Assembly (NCBI GenBank): GCA_963770765.1
Contig: CAVYQS010000005.1
Span: 62,001 to 126,000 of the forward strand
Reading direction: 5' to 3'
Length of the DNA: 64,000 bases
From: CAVPCY01 sp963770765
Lineage (GTDB): Bacteria; Actinomycetota; Coriobacteriia; Anaerosomatales; PHET01
In this document: positions 61,744-64,000 of the stretch, one piece after another
Position numbering within the stretch: the first letter of the stretch is position 1
Layout of the letters: the number at the start of each line of letters is the position of its first letter
Translations under genes and position numbers: made by a program
Notes under the pieces: model-generated
Seen by the model: only the letters and a program-made list of their open reading frames with translations
The model's database searches: none
What the model was told of the DNA's origin: nothing

Positions 61744-62745
61744 ATGAGCCGGATCGGCGAGGTTCTGCACGGCGGGCCGGTGGACGCCGCTGAGATCGCG
61801 CGTGTTCGCGAAGTGGTGATGTTCGAGGAGCCGGGGCTGCAGGCGAGACTCGTGCGTTTCTGGGCGCTGCTGACCATGGCGGCTGCCATCGCGACCTTCG
61901 GCCTCTACGCCGACTCCGTGGCGACCGTCATCGGCGCGATGATCGTCGCCCCGCTCATGCTCCCGATCATGGGACTCGCCTTCGGTATCAGCGTCGGGGA
62001 CAGAAAGGCGATCGGCACCTCCATCCTGGTCGGGCTGAGCGGGATCGCTACGGCGATTCTTGTCGGCTATCTGATCTCGTTCATCATGCCGAGCGCGTTC
62101 GATCCCACTGCCAACGGCCAGATCATGGCCCGCACCTCGCCACGTCTTGTCGATCTGCTCGCAGCTCTCGCGACCGGACTCGCCGGGGCGTTCGCCATCG
62201 GACGCAAGGACGTCTCCGACACCTTGCCCGGCGTAGCTATCGCAATCTCACTTGTGCCGCCGCTCGCCAACGTAGGCATCTTGCTCGGAGCAGGGCGAGT
62301 CGACCTCGCCATGGGAAGCCTGCTGCTGTTCGGCACGAACTACTTCGCGATCCTGCTCACCGGCTCGTTCGTCTTCGGCGTGATGGGATACCCCGCCGCC
62401 GCTCTCAAGGGCGCCGCGCCGCGAATCAAGCACGTGGCTATCGCAGTCGTGGTGGTCATGATCGTGGTGATCGCTGCCCCGCTCGGCTACACGAGCTTCC
62501 AGGTCCTCTCGAGTCACGCAGCGGAGCAGCGGGTGGCCGACGCCACCACAGCCTGGCTCGAGGGAAGTGACTACCGGCTCGTCTCGGCGACGACCGACGA
62601 CGAGCAGGTCGACGTCGTGGTGGCCGGTTCCGGAGACCTGCCGTCAGAAGCGACGCTCGCATCGGCGCTCAAGGGCGAGGTATTCGGGCTCGCGGTCCGC
62701 GTCGAAGCGATTCCCTCGACCTCGATAGAGTTCACGACCCAGTAG
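61744..62745 (+). CDS. DUF389 / TIGR00341-family membrane protein
   Basis: 333 residues from ATG 61744. Six spans with the typical SVATVIGAMIVAPLMLPIMG and SLVPPLANVGILLGAG segments and a C-terminal soluble domain. Function not established. The last 14 nt overlap the convergent CCA gene. Confidence 0.88.
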   Translation: MSRIGEVLHGGPVDAAEIARVREVVMFEEPGLQARLVRFWALLTMAAAIATFGLYADSVATVIGAMIVAPLMLPIMGLAFGISVGDRKAIGTSILVGLSGIATAILVGYLISFIMPSAFDPTANGQIMARTSPRLVDLLAALATGLAGAFAIGRKDVSDTLPGVAIAISLVPPLANVGILLGAGRVDLAMGSLLLFGTNYFAILLTGSFVFGVMGYPAAALKGAAPRIKHVAIAVVVVMIVVIAAPLGYTSFQVLSSHAAEQRVADATTAWLEGSDYRLVSATTDDEQVDVVVAGSGDLPSEATLASALKGEVFGLAVRVEAIPSTSIEFTTQ

Positions 62746-64000
62746 CAGCGGCCCTGCGCGCGATCTCGAGCGCTCTCGCGCGGTCGCCCGCACCGATCTC
62801 GCCGGATGCGACCGCTGCGTCGACCGCTTCGATCGCGGCACCGACGCTCGGCCCCTCCGGGATGCCCAGCTCGGCGATGACCTCCCGCCCACTGATCGCG
62901 TGGCGAGGGCGGCTGCCGGTGCCGCGCTCCCGCGAGGCGGCGATCACACGCTCAAGCCGCTCGCGCACCTCCGGCGTACGCTCCCGGCCCGCGGTCGCCC
63001 CGAAGTCGGCCACCGTGAGCGCGACGGCATCTTCCGCCGAGACGAGCGGCACATCCGCGCTCGACCCGCGCTCCCACAGGTCGAGCTTGCGCACGGCTCT
63101 GTCCACGGCGCGCCGGTTGCCCGCGTGCAGGTCGCCCAAGCGCATGTGCTCGTGCACCAGATGGACGATCGCAGCGGTCTGCGCGTTCGACATGCGCAGG
63201 CGGCGACAGATCTGCTCGGCGAGCTCGGAGCCCACCTTCGGGTGGCCGAAGAAGCGGATACGCCCACCGGGCTCGACAGTGCGCGTGGGCACCTTGCCCA
63301 CGTCGTGCAGCAGCGCGGCCCAGCGCAGTGCGTGGGTGGGCGGAGCGAGCGTCACCGTCTGCACGGTGTGCACGAACACGTCGAGATCGTGGAAGGACGG
63401 TTGCGTGACCCCGTCCATCGCCGCGACCTCGGGCAACACCACCGCCAGCGCGCCGGTCTCGAGGGCGATTCCGAGGCCGCGCTCAGGGTGTTCGGCGAGC
63501 AGCAGCTTGGTGAGCTCGTCTCGGATGCGTTCGACTGCGATCTCAGCGAGGGCAGGAGAGTGAGCGCGTGCCGCTTCGAGCGTGGCGCGATCGGTGTCGA
63601 ACCCGAGCTGTGCCGCGAAGCGCGCGAGGCGCAGGACGCGGAGCGGGTCTCCCGCGAATCGCTCGGCGGGGACCCCGGGGCTTCGGAGCAGGCCCGCCGC
63701 AAGGTCCTCTCGGCCGTTCGTGGGGTCGAGCACGTCGCCGGTCGCGAGGTCGACGCCCATCGCGTTGACGGTGAAGTCGCGCAGCGCGGCGTCTGCCGAG
63801 AAGCGCTCGGGGGTCGTCGTGCCGACGAGTGCCGGCTCGCGGTAGCGCGACACCTCGACGTGCGTCCCCTCGGCGAGTACCAGGCCCAGCGTGCCGAACC
63901 GCTCGCCCACCGCGTAGATCGTGCGCGCGAGTGCGCGGTTCGTGCACAGGGCGCGCACCTCGTCGGGCGTCGCATCGGTGACCAGGTCGAAGTCGCCGCC
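62732..64000 (-). CDS. cca: CCA tRNA nucleotidyltransferase with HD domain (5' end cut by window)
   Basis: About 422 residues in the window, entering at GGDFDLVTDATPDEV, the nucleotidyl-transfer motif (GG...DxD region). Then FSADAALRDFTVNAMGVDLA, RVLRLARFAAQLGF (the ERxxxE/DxxR-like nucleotide-selecting neck) and an HD domain with WAALLHDVGKVPTR. Adds or repairs the tRNA 3' CCA; the HD domain gives phosphohydrolase activity in many bacteria. Only the first few dozen residues are missing. Confidence 0.95.
   Translation of the reverse strand, partial: GGDFDLVTDATPDEVRALCTNRALARTIYAVGERFGTLGLVLAEGTHVEVSRYREPALVGTTTPERFSADAALRDFTVNAMGVDLATGDVLDPTNGREDLAAGLLRSPGVPAERFAGDPLRVLRLARFAAQLGFDTDRATLEAARAHSPALAEIAVERIRDELTKLLLAEHPERGLGIALETGALAVVLPEVAAMDGVTQPSFHDLDVFVHTVQTVTLAPPTHALRWAALLHDVGKVPTRTVEPGGRIRFFGHPKVGSELAEQICRRLRMSNAQTAAIVHLVHEHMRLGDLHAGNRRAVDRAVRKLDLWERGSSADVPLVSAEDAVALTVADFGATAGRERTPEVRERLERVIAASRERGTGSRPRHAISGREVIAELGIPEGPSVGAAIEAVDAAVASGEIGAGDRARALEIARRAAATGS

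Overview
The window reads as a piece of chromosome from a high-GC, Gram-positive-type actinobacterium, probably an anaerobe or facultative anaerobe. Pointers are the pair of PafB/PafC-like WYL regulators, a Gram-positive-type SOS box, a DinG helicase carrying an N-terminal exonuclease, hybrid cluster protein with its regulator, a secreted multiheme cytochrome, GTG/TTG starts and no outer-membrane genes. I lean towards a Coriobacteriia-like lineage, but that is inference and no marker such as 16S rRNA is present. There is no prophage, CRISPR array or recognisable insertion sequence.

Layout. 0-5.4 kb: the 5' end of sdaAB, a small membrane-anchored protein, dinG, a structured repeat, a 180-nt tandem duplication, a small membrane protein and a cold-shock/DUF3465 fusion. 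5.4-11.6 kb: two TetR regulators, each divergent from a small integral membrane protein across paired palindromic operators, plus a flavodoxin, a TOBE protein, DUF1801, ASCH and DUF2239 genes. 11.8-18 kb: a 1.7-k-residue secreted protein (about 21 YCF48 repeats, FN3 domains, 10-11 haem sites) coupled to an NHL-repeat protein. 18-24 kb: SRPBCC, aquaporin, methyltransferase, a one-repeat WD40 ORF, two WYL regulators and an unknown membrane protein. 23.9-28 kb: nitrosative-stress cluster (Crp/Fnr regulator, NO-stimulated protein, ferredoxin, hcp, small haem protein). 28-35.5 kb: metallophosphoesterase, membrane M28 peptidase, cytochrome c assembly genes, diguanylate cyclase, DUF1461, DUF5679. 35.6-39.3 kb: K+ uptake operon (trkA, trkA, 54-aa membrane protein, trkH, OB-fold protein). 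39.3-45.6 kb: tRNA-Gly(CCC), SOS box, M23 protein, rpsF-ssb-rpsR-rplI, dnaB and an FAD oxidoreductase. 45.6-52.6 kb: one minus-strand efflux operon of two membrane-fusion proteins, two ABC ATPases, two ABC-2 permeases and a terminal TetR, with a likely operator at its head. 52.6-64 kb: GtrA, CPA2 antiporter, hemerythrin, GDPD, YbjQ, CPBP protease, FUSC protein, purA, DUF389 and the edge-truncated CCA-adding enzyme.

The strongest novel signal is a two-copy intergenic element (3828-3957 and 25746-25867). Its outer arms and hairpin differ between copies yet still pair, its inner stem shows a compensatory C/G swap, and six of its seven imperfect pairs become G-U wobbles only when read on the minus strand. 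This suggests an undescribed structured RNA.

Caution: nine otherwise intact genes carry single-base-type frameshifts (tetR at 6.2 kb, flavodoxin, hcp twice, M28 peptidase, ccsA, ABC ATPase, two membrane-fusion proteins, hemerythrin). So many in conserved genes points to residual sequencing indels rather than real decay, so each is annotated as one gene.
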